Shown here piece after piece: positions 1 to 12,673 of a stretch of 64,000 nucleotides of DNA. The DNA comes from Rhodovulum sp. (GTDB taxonomy: Bacteria > Pseudomonadota > Alphaproteobacteria > Rhodobacterales > Rhodobacteraceae). The notes beneath the pieces are model-generated. The model did not search any database. It was not told the DNA's origin and was given only the letters and a program-made list of their open reading frames with translations. The number at the start of each line of letters is the position of its first letter. Position 1 is the first letter of the stretch. Location: the NCBI GenBank assembly GCA_020637615.1, contig JACKKC010000008.1, positions 41,753-105,752 of the forward strand. The letters are read 5' to 3'. A program made the translations under genes and the position numbers.

Positions 1-116
1 TCCGCGGCGGCGGATTGCGCCGCGACCGTCGTGGTCTGCAGGGGCGTTCCCTCCTGGGCCGCGGCCGGGCCGGCCGCGAGCAGGAGGGCGATGGCGATCA
101 GGCGGGCAGGCGGCAT
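1..116 (-). CDS. Exported protein, N-terminal fragment only
   Basis: Only the first 38 or so codons are in the window; the rest lies beyond position 1. The visible part is a textbook Sec signal peptide: a short start (MPPAR), a hydrophobic core (LIAIALLLAAGPAA) and an AAA-Q cleavage site, followed by a Thr/Ala/Gln-rich mature N-terminus. The ATG at 116-114 is preceded by an AAGGGAG ribosome binding site about seven bases upstream, which fixes the start. It is divergent from the methylmalonyl-CoA mutase gene, so positions 117-239 hold both promoters. The product is periplasmic or secreted; its function cannot be read from this fragment. Confidence 0.7.
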   Translation of the reverse strand, partial: MPPARLIAIALLLAAGPAAAQEGTPLQTTTVAAQSAAA

Positions 117-239
117 GAACTTCTCCCTTGGCCCAAGACATAAGCACACCGTTGCGGGATGCGAGAGAGAATCGGGGCAATTCGGGCCGCGGGCGGGGAT
201 TTTGCGCCGCCCCGGCGTGGCGGGATGAGGAGCGGAGCG

Positions 240-2372
240 ATGGGCGAGGCGGATCTGGCGCGCTGGCGCGAACTGGCGGAGCGCGAGCTGAAGGGCGCGG
301 CGGTGGAGAGCCTCGACTGGGCGACGCCCGAGGGCATCACCGTGCGGCCGCTCTATACCGGGGCCGATCTGGAGCGCCTCGGGCATCTCGGCAGCCTGCC
401 GGGCCTCGCGCCCTTCACCCGCGGGCCGCGGGCGACGATGTATGCCGGTCGGCCCTGGACGATCCGGCAATACGCCGGATTCTCGACGGCGGAGGAATCG
501 AACGCCTTCTACCGCAAGGCGCTGGCCGCCGGGCAGCAGGGGGTGAGCGTCGCCTTCGATCTCGCGACGCATCGCGGCTACGACAGCGACCATGCGCGGG
601 TGGAGGGCGACGTCGGCAAGGCGGGCGTGGCGATCGATTCGGTGGAGGACATGAAGATCCTCTTCGACGGCATCCCGCTCGAGAAGGTCTCGGTGTCGAT
701 GACCATGAACGGGGCGGTGATCCCGGTGCTGGCGTGCTTCATCGTGGCCGGCGAGGAGCAGGGGGTGGCGCGGGAGCAGCTCTCGGGGACGATCCAGAAC
801 GACATCCTCAAGGAGTTCATGGTCCGCAACACCTATGTCTATCCGCCCGAGCCCTCCATGCGGATCGTCTCTGACATCATCGCCTATACCGCCGCGGAGA
901 TGCCCAAGTTCAACTCGATCTCGATCTCCGGCTACCACATGCAGGAGGCGGGCGCGAACCTCGTGCAGGAGCTCGCCTTCACGTTGGCGGACGGCCGCGA
1001 ATACGTGCGCGCGGCGATAGCGGCGGGGATGGACGTGGACGCCTTCGCCGGGCGGCTGAGCTTCTTCTTTGCCATCGGCATGAACTTCTTCATGGAAGCC
1101 GCGAAGCTCCGGGCGGCGCGGCTGCTCTGGCATCGCATCATGTCGGAATTCGGGGCGAAGAAGCCCGCGAGCCTGATGCTGCGCACCCATTGCCAGACGA
1201 GCGGCGTGAGCCTGCAGGAGCAGGATCCCTACAACAACGTGGTGCGGACCGCCTACGAGGCCTTGGCGGCGGTGCTGGGCGGCACCCAGTCGCTGCACAC
1301 CAATTCCTTCGACGAGGCGATCGCGCTGCCCACCGAATTCTCGGCGCGGATCGCGCGCAACACCCAGCTGATCCTGCAGCACGAGACCGGGGTGACGCGC
1401 GTGGTCGATCCGCTGGCCGGCTCCTATTACGTGGAGAGCCTGACCGCGGCGCTGGCCGACGAGGCCTGGGCGCTGATCGGCGAGGTCGAGGCGATGGGCG
1501 GCATGACCAAGGCGGTGGCGAGCGGCATGCCCAAGCTGCGCATCGAGGAATCGGCGGCGCGGCGGCAGGCGGCGGTGGACCGCGGCGAGGAGGTGATCGT
1601 CGGCGTCAACCGCTACCGGCTGGAGCGGGAGGACGCGATCGACATCCGCGACGTGGACAATGCCCGCGTGCGCGAGGCGCAGGTGGCGCGGCTCGAGCGG
1701 ATCCGCGCGACGCGGGACCCGGAGGTCTGGGCGACGGCGATCGAGGGGCTGGAGCGGACGGCGCGCGAGGGCGGCAACCTGCTGGCGGCGGCGGTCGAGG
1801 CGGCGCGCGCACGCGCCACCGTGGGGGAGATATCCGACGCGATGGAGAAGGTATTCGGGCGGCATCGGGCCGAGGTGAAGACGCTCGCCGGGGTCTATGG
1901 CGCGGCCTACGAGGGCGACGCGGGCTTCGCCGCGATCCAGGCGGATGTGGAGCGATTCGCCGAGGAGGAGGGGCGCCGGCCGCGCATGCTGGTGGTCAAG
2001 ATGGGCCAGGACGGCCACGACCGCGGCGCCAAGGTCATCGCCACGGCCTTCGCCGACATCGGCTTCGACGTGGACGTGGGCCCGCTCTTCCAGACGCCCG
2101 AGGAGGCGGCGCAGGACGCCATCGACAACGACGTGCATGTGGTGGGGATCTCGAGCCAGGCGGCCGGGCACAAGACGCTGGCGCCGAAACTGGTCGCGGC
2201 GCTCCGGGCGCAGGGGGCGGAGGAGATCCTGGTGATCTGCGGCGGGGTGATCCCGCAGCAGGATTACGGCTTCCTCCGGGAGGCGGGGGTGAGCGCGATC
2301 TTCGGGCCCGGAACCAACATTCCGCAGGCGGCGCGGGAGATCCTCGACCTGATCCGCAGCGCGCGCCGCTGA
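240..2372 (+). CDS. mcm: Methylmalonyl-CoA mutase, single-chain, B12-dependent
   Basis: Interconverts (R)-methylmalonyl-CoA and succinyl-CoA in the cytosol, the last step of propionyl-CoA assimilation. The 710-residue chain has the usual arrangement: an N-terminal linker, a TIM barrel that binds the CoA ester (residues about 40-540, with the family stretch [12 protein letters not shown] near the start), and a C-terminal cobalamin domain. The cobalamin motif DGHDRG lies at residues 591-596, with His593 as the lower axial ligand. Length is normal for a homodimeric mutase large chain, so no small subunit is expected. The ATG at 240 is preferred over upstream in-frame starts because GAGGAG lies eight bases before it and the protein then begins like other mutases ([18 protein letters not shown]). 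It is followed by maeB and prpE, which supports a propionate role. Confidence 0.96.
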   Translation: MGEADLARWRELAERELKGAAVESLDWATPEGITVRPLYTGADLERLGHLGSLPGLAPFTRGPRATMYAGRPWTIRQYAGFSTAEESNAFYRKALAAGQQGVSVAFDLATHRGYDSDHARVEGDVGKAGVAIDSVEDMKILFDGIPLEKVSVSMTMNGAVIPVLACFIVAGEEQGVAREQLSGTIQNDILKEFMVRNTYVYPPEPSMRIVSDIIAYTAAEMPKFNSISISGYHMQEAGANLVQELAFTLADGREYVRAAIAAGMDVDAFAGRLSFFFAIGMNFFMEAAKLRAARLLWHRIMSEFGAKKPASLMLRTHCQTSGVSLQEQDPYNNVVRTAYEALAAVLGGTQSLHTNSFDEAIALPTEFSARIARNTQLILQHETGVTRVVDPLAGSYYVESLTAALADEAWALIGEVEAMGGMTKAVASGMPKLRIEESAARRQAAVDRGEEVIVGVNRYRLEREDAIDIRDVDNARVREAQVARLERIRATRDPEVWATAIEGLERTAREGGNLLAAAVEAARARATVGEISDAMEKVFGRHRAEVKTLAGVYGAAYEGDAGFAAIQADVERFAEEEGRRPRMLVVKMGQDGHDRGAKVIATAFADIGFDVDVGPLFQTPEEAAQDAIDNDVHVVGISSQAAGHKTLAPKLVAALRAQGAEEILVICGGVIPQQDYGFLREAGVSAIFGPGTNIPQAAREILDLIRSARR

Positions 2373-2484
2373 GGCCGCACGAGGGGCCTTTCGACGCGCC
2401 GCAGAAGCGCGCTAGGAAGGAGGGGAGAAAGCGTCGCCCGACCGGGACGGCGCTCGCACAGCGAGATGAACGGAGGAAGCTGAG

Positions 2485-4764
<2,280 letters not shown>

Positions 4765-4800
4765 GGAGGACAGAGCGCCCCGGCCTGAAAGGGGGAAGAC

Positions 4801-6696
4801 ATGGGATATGCGGAGATCTATCGGGGCTGGAAAGCGGACCCCGAAGGCTTCTGGCGCAAGGCGGCGGAAGCGATCGACTGGATCGAGCCATCGCGCGCGG
4901 TGCTCGACTCCAGCCGGGCGCCGCTCTACGGCTGGTTCGCCGACGGGGTCTGCAACACCTGCTTCAACGCGGTGGACCGCCACGTGCTTGCCGGTCACGG
5001 CGAGCGCACCGCGATCATCCATGATTCACCGATCACCGGGACGAAGTCCGAGATCAGCTATGGCGAGCTGCGCGAGCGTGTCGCGCGGCTCGCCGGGGCG
5101 CTCGCCGAGCGGGGCGTGGGCAAGGGCGACCGCGTCGTCATCTACATGCCCATGGTGCCCGAGGCGCTCGTCGCGATGCTCGCCTGCGCCCGGCTCGGCG
5201 CGGTGCATTCGGTGGTCTTCGGCGGCTTCGCGGCGCCGGAGCTCGCCGTGCGCATCGACGATGCCCGGCCCAAGGCGCTGATCGCGGCCTCCTGCGGCCT
5301 CGAGCCCGGCCGGGTGGTGCCCTACAAGCCGATGGTCGATGCGGCCATCGACCTGGCGCAATCCAAGCCCGAATTCTGCGTCATTCTCCAGCGCGACCAG
5401 GCGCGGGCGGATCTGGTCGCCGGCCGCGACCACGAGTGGGAGGCTTTCCAGGAAGGCGCCGTGCCGGCGGATTGCGTCCCGGTCGGCGGCATGGACCCGC
5501 TCTACATCCTCTATACCTCCGGCACGACCGGCGCGCCCAAGGGCGTGGTCCGTCCCAATGGCGGCCATATGGTGGCGCTGGCCTGGACGATGAAGAACAT
5601 CTACGGGGTCGAGGCGGGGGACGTCTTCTGGTCGGCCTCGGACGTCGGCTGGGTCGTGGGCCATTCCTATATCTGCTACGGGCCGCTGATCGCCGGGGCG
5701 ACCACCATCGTCTTCGAGGGCAAGCCGGTGGGCACGCCCGATGCCGGCACCTTCTGGCGCGTCATCGCCGAGCACGGGGTGAAGAGCTTCTTCACCGCGC
5801 CGACCGCCTTCCGCGCGATCAAGCGCGAGGATCCGGAGGCGAAGCTCGTCGGCGACTACGACCTCTCCACGCTGCAATACCTGTTCCTCGCGGGGGAGCG
5901 CGCCGATCCCGACACGATCGAATGGGCGCAGCGCCACCTGAAGGTCCCGGTGATCGACCATTGGTGGCAGACCGAGACCGGCTGGGCGATCGCGGCCAAT
6001 CCGGCGGGGATCGAGCTGCTGCCGGTCAAGCTCGGCTCGCCCACCGTGCCGATGCCGGGCTACGACGTGCAGATCCTGAACGAGGCGGGCGAGCCGCTGC
6101 CCACCGGCCAGCTCGGCGCGGTGGCGATCCGGCTGCCGCTGCCGCCGGGCACGCTCTCGACGCTCTGGAACGCCGAGGCGCGTTTCGTGAAGTCCTATCT
6201 CACCACCTATCCGGGCTATTACGAGACCGGCGACGCCGGGATCATCGACGCGGACGGCTATGTCTCGATCATGGCGCGCACCGACGACGTCATCAACGTG
6301 GCCGGGCACCGCCTGTCGACCGGCGCCATGGAGGAGGTGCTCGCGAGCCATCCCGACGTGGCGGAATGCGCGGTGATCGGCGTGGCGGACGAGCTGAAGG
6401 GGCAGCTGCCCATGGGCTTCATCTGCCTCAACCGCGGCTGCGAGCGCGACCACGACGAGATCATCCGGGAATGCGTGAAGCTCGTGCGCGAGCGCATCGG
6501 GCCGGTGGCGGCCTTCAAGGCGGCGGTGGTGGTGGACCGGCTGCCCAAGACGCGCTCGGGCAAGATCCTGCGCGGGGTCATGGGGCGGATCGCCGACGGC
6601 CAGGAATACAAGGCGCCGGCGACCATCGACGACCCGGCGATCCTCGGCGAGATCAGCGAATCGCTGGCGCAGATCGGCTATCCGCACGCCCGCTGA
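4801..6696 (+). CDS. prpE: Propionyl-CoA synthetase (propionate--CoA ligase)
   Basis: Activates propionate to propionyl-CoA with ATP through an acyl-adenylate. At 631 residues it matches PrpE. The adenylate-forming signature YTSGTTGAPKG begins at residue 238, and the C-terminal KTRSGK motif ends at Lys588, the lysine that acyltransferases modify in this family. The substrate loop (HWWQTETGW) and the N-terminal stretch CNTCFNAVDRHV are typical of propionyl- rather than acetyl-CoA synthetases, although short-chain specificity can only be inferred. GGGGGA lies just before the ATG. It is the last gene of the mcm-maeB-prpE run; carboxylase and epimerase genes are not in the window. Confidence 0.93.
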   Translation: MGYAEIYRGWKADPEGFWRKAAEAIDWIEPSRAVLDSSRAPLYGWFADGVCNTCFNAVDRHVLAGHGERTAIIHDSPITGTKSEISYGELRERVARLAGALAERGVGKGDRVVIYMPMVPEALVAMLACARLGAVHSVVFGGFAAPELAVRIDDARPKALIAASCGLEPGRVVPYKPMVDAAIDLAQSKPEFCVILQRDQARADLVAGRDHEWEAFQEGAVPADCVPVGGMDPLYILYTSGTTGAPKGVVRPNGGHMVALAWTMKNIYGVEAGDVFWSASDVGWVVGHSYICYGPLIAGATTIVFEGKPVGTPDAGTFWRVIAEHGVKSFFTAPTAFRAIKREDPEAKLVGDYDLSTLQYLFLAGERADPDTIEWAQRHLKVPVIDHWWQTETGWAIAANPAGIELLPVKLGSPTVPMPGYDVQILNEAGEPLPTGQLGAVAIRLPLPPGTLSTLWNAEARFVKSYLTTYPGYYETGDAGIIDADGYVSIMARTDDVINVAGHRLSTGAMEEVLASHPDVAECAVIGVADELKGQLPMGFICLNRGCERDHDEIIRECVKLVRERIGPVAAFKAAVVVDRLPKTRSGKILRGVMGRIADGQEYKAPATIDDPAILGEISESLAQIGYPHAR

Positions 6697-6721
6697 TCCG
6701 GCGCCTCCAGAGGGGCGGGCG

Positions 6722-6734
6722 TTGCATTTTGCAA
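6722..6734. promoter_or_regulatory. LuxO-box-like palindrome upstream of the phosphorelay operon
   Basis: TTGCATTTTGCAA is a perfect inverted repeat of the form TTGCA-WWW-TGCAA, the form I recall for LuxO sites in front of Vibrio qrr genes. It lies about 105 bases upstream of a -24/-12 promoter, the normal distance for an enhancer bound by a sigma-54 activator, and the operon encodes such an activator. The alternative is a binding site for a short-chain acyl-CoA regulator (ScfR/PccR type, TTTGCAAA repeats), given the neighbouring prpE. Confidence 0.6.
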
Positions 6735-6752
6735 GAGATATCGCGGAAAGCG

Positions 6753-6765
6753 TAGCGTCTTGCAA
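6753..6765. promoter_or_regulatory. Second, degenerate half-site of the same palindrome
   Basis: TAGCGTCTTGCAA keeps the right half (TGCAA) of the upstream palindrome but not the left. Its centre is 31 bases from the first, close to three helical turns, so two activator dimers would sit on the same face of the DNA. The match is weak on its own. Confidence 0.35.
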
Positions 6766-6827
6766 ATCCGGTTGAGTTCGAAGTCTTGAATATTCGATCT
6801 GCGAGTATTGACCCCTTCCGGCGTCTT

Positions 6828-6844
6828 TGGCACGAGTCTTGCTT
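6828..6844 (+). promoter_or_regulatory. Sigma-54 (-24/-12) promoter of the phosphorelay operon
   Basis: TGGCAC-GAGTC-TTGC followed by TT matches the RpoN consensus TGGCAC-N5-TTGC exactly. Transcription would start near 6854, giving a leader of about 60 bases before the GTG at 6917. The leader can fold (GGCGA/TCGCC near 6874, CCGC/GCGG near 6887). Confidence 0.75.
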
Positions 6845-6916
6845 AATCACGGGTGGGTGCAACGGGGCGAGTCCTCGCCGCTGAGATGCGGCGGGGTGAG
6901 TCGAGGAGTAGCGAGC

Positions 6917-7426
6917 GTGCCTGTGAAGCCCGTTCTGGCCGCCTGGGCGCGCCGCGCCGCCGTGATGGCGATCCTTGCGATCCTTGCCGCGGCGCGCCCC
7001 GCTTCGGCCGATGACGACATCCTCCTCACGCTCAGCCGCGGACCGGACAACGTCGAGACGCTCGCCTTCACGCTCGCGGATCTCGCGGCCATGCCGCAGG
7101 TCACCATCCGGACCGACAACGAATGGACCGACGGCCTGGTCAGCTATACCGGACCGCTGGTTCGCGACGTGCTCGAGCGCCTCGCGCTTCAGGATGCGTT
7201 GACGCTGCGCTTCACCGCGGCCAACGATTATTATGTCGACATCCCCAGCAGCGACTTCCGCCGATACGACGCGATCATTGCGATCGAGGCCGACGGCAAG
7301 CCCCTGTCCCGGCGCGACAAGGGGCCGCTCTGGGTCATGTATCCGATCTCGGAACATGGCGAGCTGCGTTCCCAGGAGATCTACTCGCGCCTCATCTGGC
7401 AGGTCGTCCGCATCGAATCGCTCTGA
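6917..7426 (+). CDS. Periplasmic SUOX-fold (oxidoreductase molybdopterin-binding-like) protein, no cofactor cysteine
   Basis: A 169-residue exported protein: an N-terminal signal peptide ends near ARPASA-DDD, and the mature part resembles a small version of the sulfite-oxidase-type molybdopterin-binding fold (stretches LADLAAMPQVTI, YTGPLVRDVLERL, ADGKPLSRRDKGPLWVMYP). Catalytic members bind molybdenum through a cysteine; this protein contains no cysteine, so I infer a binding or sensing role rather than catalysis. The GTG at 6917 is chosen because GAGGAG lies eight bases upstream and the signal peptide then begins correctly; an upstream in-frame ATG at 6827 would overlap the -24 element. It ends six bases before the membrane kinase gene, which suggests that it is the periplasmic partner of that kinase. 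Confidence 0.72.
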   Translation: MPVKPVLAAWARRAAVMAILAILAAARPASADDDILLTLSRGPDNVETLAFTLADLAAMPQVTIRTDNEWTDGLVSYTGPLVRDVLERLALQDALTLRFTAANDYYVDIPSSDFRRYDAIIAIEADGKPLSRRDKGPLWVMYPISEHGELRSQEIYSRLIWQVVRIESL

Positions 7427-7432
7427 CCGCCG

Positions 7433-9061
7433 ATGCGTCCCACCCCCCGCTACCTCGGATTGATCGTGCTCCTGGCCATGGCCGGGTTCGCCGCCGTGGG
7501 CTTCTTCACGATCCGCCGCGACGTCGAGGATCTGCGGGTCATCAGCCAGGACAACATCCTCTGGTCGGCCACCCAGATGGAGGTCGAGCTCCTGCGATTC
7601 GAGCTCAGCCTGGCCGAGCTCCGCAGCGACCTGACCGAAGAGGCGCTCGAGGACGTGCGGGAGCGCTTCGACATCCTCTGGAGCCGGGTCTTCCTGATGA
7701 ACCGCGGCCGCGTCGGCCAGGTGATGCGCGGCTACGACGAGGGCTTCGGGTCGCTCAAGAAGATCGCCACCTATCTCGAGGAGATCGACCCCGTCCTGCA
7801 GGCGCTCCACCCCGAGGACATCGTGACGATCGAGCGGATGCAGGTGGAACTGGAAGGTTTCCAGCAGGAGCTCCGGCTCTACACGCTGCGGGTGGTGCGT
7901 GCCGATACCGTGGCGAGCGCGCTGGTGCGGGACCGGATCCAGTCCAGCGCGCAGACCACCGCCATCGTCAGCATCGCGGCGGTGCTGCTCAGCGTGCTGT
8001 CGCTCTTCCTGATCCTGCGCGAGAACCGGCGCCAGCGCGAGCTGGTCCGGCTGAGCCGCCAGCACGCCGAGGAGGCCGAGCTGTCGAGCCGGGCCAAGTC
8101 GCGCTTCCTGACGATGATGAGCCACGAGCTGCGCAATCCGCTCAACGGCGTGCTCGGGCCGCTGGCGCTGCTCGACCAGACCGAGCTGGGTGGCGTGCAG
8201 CAGCGCCTGGTGGGGCAGGCGCAGCAATGCGGCCGCTCCATGCTGCAGATGCTCGCGGGCCTGCTCGATTATGCCGAGATGCAGGACGGGCGGCTCTTCC
8301 TGGTGCGCGCGCCGTTCTCGGTGGCGGAGCTCTGCAATTCGGTGCGCGAAGCGCTGGCGAGCGACGGCGCGGCGGATCTCGCGGTGAAAGTCCTGCCGGG
8401 AACGCCGGACCGGCTGGACGGGGATGTCGACCGCATCTGCCAGATCTTCGTGCATCTGACCGAATACGTGCTGGAGGCGCGGCCGACCGAGAACGTCTCG
8501 CTGAGTTTCGGCCATGACGGCAAGGCGCTGGTCGGCGAGATTTCCCTCGGGACCGGCGACGCGACGATGGACTGGAAGCTCGACCTGCTGATGGGCCTCA
8601 GCGACGTGGCGGCCGACCAGGTCTCCGCCGATGCGCTGCGGCCGCTGATCTCGCGGGGGCTGATCGCCACGGCGCGCGGCATGCTCAGCCTCGAGGACGG
8701 GCCCGGCGGGCGGCAGGTGATCCGCGTCTCCCTCCCGGCCGCGCCGGTGAAGAGCGAGCGGATCCGCATCCACCTGGAGACGCGCTCCTCGGCGCTGGCG
8801 ACGATCTACCAGGCCGCGCTGCGCTCCGAGCGGGTGACCTTCGCCGAGCCCGAGGATACGGAGCCCGTCGACGTGGTGCTGGTCGATACCACCAGCGTGG
8901 GCGAAGATCCGCTGATGTCACGTTTGCGCGAGCGGTTTCCCGGCGCGCTCTTCGTATCGCTCGGATTGCCGCAGAAGCCTGATATATTTGACGATGTCGT
9001 TGAAATTCCAAGCGACGTGAACGGCCTGCGCCGCAGCATCTTCAGCCGGGTCGCCTCCTGA
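7433..9061 (+). CDS. Membrane histidine kinase with degenerate catalytic and receiver-like domains
   Basis: The 542-residue chain has an N-terminal membrane helix (about 8-27), a periplasmic helical region of about 150 residues, a second helix (about 180-202) and a coiled coil leading to a normal dimerisation/H-box (MMSHELRNPLNG, His231). The ATP-binding part that should follow is odd: where the N-box asparagine is expected the sequence reads ICQIFVHLTEYVLE, and no DxGxG or GxGLG motif is visible. The last 90 residues look like a receiver domain with a conserved VVLVD strand, but without the N-terminal acidic pair or the C-terminal lysine. It may not phosphorylate itself and could work as a regulatory or phosphotransfer partner of the next kinase. 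It lies between the periplasmic protein and the hybrid kinase. Confidence 0.8.
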   Translation: MRPTPRYLGLIVLLAMAGFAAVGFFTIRRDVEDLRVISQDNILWSATQMEVELLRFELSLAELRSDLTEEALEDVRERFDILWSRVFLMNRGRVGQVMRGYDEGFGSLKKIATYLEEIDPVLQALHPEDIVTIERMQVELEGFQQELRLYTLRVVRADTVASALVRDRIQSSAQTTAIVSIAAVLLSVLSLFLILRENRRQRELVRLSRQHAEEAELSSRAKSRFLTMMSHELRNPLNGVLGPLALLDQTELGGVQQRLVGQAQQCGRSMLQMLAGLLDYAEMQDGRLFLVRAPFSVAELCNSVREALASDGAADLAVKVLPGTPDRLDGDVDRICQIFVHLTEYVLEARPTENVSLSFGHDGKALVGEISLGTGDATMDWKLDLLMGLSDVAADQVSADALRPLISRGLIATARGMLSLEDGPGGRQVIRVSLPAAPVKSERIRIHLETRSSALATIYQAALRSERVTFAEPEDTEPVDVVLVDTTSVGEDPLMSRLRERFPGALFVSLGLPQKPDIFDDVVEIPSDVNGLRRSIFSRVAS

Positions 9062-9079
9062 CCGCTGGATGCATTGCTT

Positions 9080-9092
9080 TTGCATTTTGCAG
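9080..9092. promoter_or_regulatory. Second LuxO-box-like site, inside the operon
   Basis: TTGCATTTTGCAG matches the palindrome at 6722-6734 in 12 of 13 positions. It sits in the 132-base gap between the two kinase genes, about 20 bases after the first kinase's stop. No convincing sigma-54 promoter follows it (see rejected items), so it may be a relay site, a remnant, or part of an unrecognised promoter. Confidence 0.45.
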
Positions 9093-9193
9093 CACCTCGT
9101 GTATTGTACGCTGAAATCGCCTAGGCCGATTCAACTATTGGGTGTTGTCGGGCGGTGAAGCGAGGGGCGTTTCCCGGAGTGCCCGAGGATAGA

Positions 9194-10747
9194 ATGAAAC
9201 CATTGAACGCAGCGTTCGATTCCGGATTGAGCCCGGCCGCCGCGACGCCCCTGCCCGAGAGCCGGCTGGAGCTGGCGATGCTGGCCCATGACATGCGCAA
9301 CGCCCTGCAGGGCGTCTTCGGCGGCCTGGGGGCGCTCGAGGCCGGCGATCCTCCGGCCGAAGCGCGGGCGCAGATCCAGCGGATCGCCTCGGCGGCGCGC
9401 ACGATCGAGGCGCTGTCGGACGTGCTCGCGGGTTCCGGGGAGGCGGCGGAGAGCGCCCGGGCCACCGACGGCTGCACCGATCTCGGCGGGTTTCTCGATG
9501 CCTTCGAAAGCCGCTGGGCGCCGGAGGCCCGGGCGAGAGGCTTGGGCTTCGAGCTCATGGCGGAGCGCAACCTGCCCGCGGCGCTCGCGACCGACGGCCT
9601 GGCGCTGGCGCGGGTGCTCGGGAACCTGGTCGGCAATTCCATCGACCACAGCGATCGCGGCACGGTCTCGGTCGCGGTCCGGCGCGCGCCCGAAGGCGGC
9701 ATCGTCTTCCGGCTCACCGACGAGGGATCGGGGCTGAACGCCGCCGCGCTGGCCGCGGTCTCGGGCCCGCGCGGCCGCGTCACCGGCCTCGCCGCCTCCG
9801 GCCACGGGCTGGGGCTTCGCATCGTGCAGGAGCTCTCGGCGGAGATCGGTGCGCGCATCGCCATCGGCAACCGCGACGCGGGCGGCGTGGAGGCCCTACT
9901 GGAGCTGCCGGCGGCGCTCTGCATCGAGACCGCGGTGTTCCCCTCCGGGCGCGCCGGGGAGAAGCGGCGAGGCCTTCTGGCCGGCCTGAAGATCCTGCTC
10001 GCCGAGGACAATCCGACCAACCAGATGGTCGCCACCCAGATGCTCAGCATGCTCGATGCCGAGGTCACGCTCAGCGCGGACGGGATCGAGGCGCTGGAAC
10101 GCTTCGAGGAAACCGCGTTCGATCTCGTGGTGGTCGATATCGAGATGCCGCGCATGACCGGCCTCGACGTGATCCGCGCCATCCGGTCGCGCCGCGACGG
10201 CCGCCAGGACACGCCGATCGTGGCGCTGACCGCCTATGCCCTGCGCGAGCATCGCGACCGCATCGCCGGGGCCGGGGCGAACGGGCTGATCTCCAAGCCG
10301 ATCGCCAGCATCGAGGCGCTGGCCAAGGGGCTCGCGGAGCATGTGCGGCGGGGGCCCCAGGCCGTGCCGGCACCGGCCGGGGAGGCGGCGATGGCGGATG
10401 GCGAGCCGGTGGTCGATCTGGCGATCTACGATGCGCTCGCCGAGGCGATCGGCGCGGAGATGATGTCGGAGCTGCTGGAAAAGGTGGTGGCCGATCTCGG
10501 CAGCGCCCGCGACGATCTGGCGGGCAGCCTCGCCCCGGTCGAGCGCGGCCCGATCCGCTCGGCCTCGCATATCCTCATCTCGGTGGCGGGCGCGATCGGG
10601 GCCAACCGGCTCCAGCGCTGCGCCCGCAAGCTCAACACCGCGGCCCATGCCGAGGATCTGACGGGAATCGCCGATCTGGTCCGCATCTGCATGTCGGAGA
10701 TCGACGCCGCGGTGATCTATGCCGAGGCCCGGCGGACGGAGACCTGA
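9194..10747 (+). CDS. Soluble hybrid histidine kinase: H-box, ATPase, receiver, HPt
   Basis: A 517-residue cytosolic kinase with no membrane helix. In order: H-box AHDMRNALQG (His32); a complete ATPase domain with N-box NLVGNSIDH, DEGSG and GHGLGL motifs; a receiver domain (about 270-390, phosphoacceptor Asp315 in VVVDIEMP); and a C-terminal HPt domain (about 415-515, His459 in SASHILISVAG). It therefore carries three of the four phosphosites of a multistep relay. The ATG at 9194 is preferred over the GTG at 9155 because it has a GAGG just upstream and starts next to the family-like region. Its stop is directly followed by the ATG of the response regulator, so the two are co-translated partners. 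Confidence 0.9.
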   Translation: MKPLNAAFDSGLSPAAATPLPESRLELAMLAHDMRNALQGVFGGLGALEAGDPPAEARAQIQRIASAARTIEALSDVLAGSGEAAESARATDGCTDLGGFLDAFESRWAPEARARGLGFELMAERNLPAALATDGLALARVLGNLVGNSIDHSDRGTVSVAVRRAPEGGIVFRLTDEGSGLNAAALAAVSGPRGRVTGLAASGHGLGLRIVQELSAEIGARIAIGNRDAGGVEALLELPAALCIETAVFPSGRAGEKRRGLLAGLKILLAEDNPTNQMVATQMLSMLDAEVTLSADGIEALERFEETAFDLVVVDIEMPRMTGLDVIRAIRSRRDGRQDTPIVALTAYALREHRDRIAGAGANGLISKPIASIEALAKGLAEHVRRGPQAVPAPAGEAAMADGEPVVDLAIYDALAEAIGAEMMSELLEKVVADLGSARDDLAGSLAPVERGPIRSASHILISVAGAIGANRLQRCARKLNTAAHAEDLTGIADLVRICMSEIDAAVIYAEARRTET

Positions 10748-12190
<1,443 letters not shown>

Positions 12191-12274
12191 CCGGGGGGCC
12201 GCGGCCGCCCGCGCTTGCCAAGCCCGGCCCGCTCGCCAATACTCGGCCGGCAAGCTGGATCGGATCACGACGCC

Positions 12275-12673
12275 ATGAGCCTCTTCGACGCCGCATCGCG
12301 GGCCCGGGAGAACGCGCATGCGCCCTATTCGGGCTTCAAGGTCGGGGCCGCGATCCGGTGCCGCGACGGGCGGGTCTTCGCCGGCTGCAACGTGGAGAAC
12401 GTGGCCCTTCCCCAGGGCACCTGCGCGGAGGCCGGGGCGGTCGCGGCGATGGTCGCGGCGGGCGAAAGGGACATCGCCGAGGTGCTGGTGCTCGCCGACG
12501 CGCCGGATCCGGTCCCGCCCTGCGGCGGCTGCCGCCAGAAGCTGGCGGAATTCGCCGGCCCGGAGACGCCGGTGATCCTCGCCGGCCCCGACGGCGAGCG
12601 GGCGCGCACCACCCTGGGCGCCCTGCTGCCGGGCGCCTTCACGCGGCAACATCTGGAGCAGGGCGAGACATGA
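12275..12673 (+). CDS. cdd: Cytidine deaminase
   Basis: Deaminates cytidine and deoxycytidine to the uridine forms in nucleoside salvage. The 132-residue chain is the small tetrameric type. Zinc and catalytic residues are present: CAE at Cys50-Glu52, and PCGGC with Cys83 and Cys86. The substrate stretch CNVEN is also in place. The ATG at 12275 is chosen over a start 60 bases upstream because the conserved N-terminus ([21 protein letters not shown]) follows it directly. Its stop overlaps the deoC start (ATGA), so it leads a tightly coupled salvage operon. Confidence 0.93.
   Translation: MSLFDAASRARENAHAPYSGFKVGAAIRCRDGRVFAGCNVENVALPQGTCAEAGAVAAMVAAGERDIAEVLVLADAPDPVPPCGGCRQKLAEFAGPETPVILAGPDGERARTTLGALLPGAFTRQHLEQGET

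Noticed and set aside
6722..6765. Binding site for a short-chain acyl-CoA regulator (ScfR/PccR type)
   Set aside because: TTTGCAAA repeats with a four-base spacer are expected for that regulator; here the match to TTGCA-WWW-TGCAA is better, and the site lies downstream of prpE rather than upstream of propionate genes. Kept as the main alternative.
6854..6916. Qrr-like small RNA in the leader of the phosphorelay operon
   Set aside because: There are hairpins but no T-run terminator, and the region leads straight into a well-placed ribosome binding site.
9140..9156. Second sigma-54 promoter before the hybrid kinase (GG-N10-GC in TTGGGTGTTGTCGGGCGG)
   Set aside because: Only the invariant GG and GC are present; the rest of both boxes does not match, and such spacing is common by chance in GC-rich DNA.
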